Under the pieces are notes generated by a model. It was given only the letters and a program-made list of their open reading frames with translations, searched no databases and was not told the origin of the DNA. 64,000 nt of DNA from Apostichopus japonicus (lineage: Eukaryota; Echinodermata; Holothuroidea; Aspidochirotida; Stichopodidae). The stretch covers positions 27,276,501 through 27,340,500 of the forward strand of contig NC_092568.1 in the NCBI RefSeq assembly GCF_037975245.1, read 5' to 3'. Positions 63,996 to 64,000 of this stretch are shown here, one piece after another; the stretch's first letter is position 1, and every line of letters starts with the position of its first letter. A program made the position numbers and the translations under genes.

Positions 63996-64000
63996 TATAT

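Overview
The window is animal nuclear DNA. Genes are split into many short exons (45 to 240 nt) with GT-AG introns, the sequence is AT-rich, and there are many microsatellites, tRNA-derived SINEs, LINE tails and non-autonomous DNA transposons. Protein sequence and gene order point to an invertebrate deuterostome (an echinoderm would fit). That is inference; no marker in the window fixes the species. No prokaryotic, plasmid or phage features are present.

Three protein-coding genes are clear. PSME4 (proteasome activator PA200) fills 357 to 30898 on the + strand; 37 exons can be joined in one unbroken frame of 1662 codons, entering from beyond the left edge and ending in the gate-opening C-terminus Tyr-Tyr-Ala. 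An acylphosphatase (ACYP2-like) follows on the + strand (34614 to 40158, four exons including a 17-nt microexon, 144 aa). EIF3K (translation initiation factor eIF3 subunit k) lies on the - strand (51453 down to 41997, seven exons, 218 aa), tail to tail with the acylphosphatase. From about 51500 to 64000 I find no supportable gene, only repeats and AT-rich intergenic DNA.

The three genes do not form a pathway: PSME4 serves protein degradation, acylphosphatase hydrolyses acyl phosphates, and EIF3K serves translation. PSME4 and ACYP2 are also neighbours on human chromosome 2p16, so the pair may be old conserved synteny.

The most unusual feature is a recurring pattern. At several exon borders of PSME4, and at the end of the acylphosphatase gene, the exon edge or splice site has been copied locally into direct repeats, leaving runs of decoy donors (15845-16200, 16835-17479, 18630-18990), decoy acceptors (14439-14709, 27425-27935) or copies of the gene's last codons (30884-31560, 40094-40590). 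Other notable items are a 1.6-kb hAT-like element with a perfect 8-bp target duplication and a 38-bp perfect palindrome, a seven-copy hairpin repeat shared by introns of two genes, two hammerhead-ribozyme-like footprints, a U2-snRNA-like repeat head, and a PSME4 intron from which an expected conserved exon is missing.
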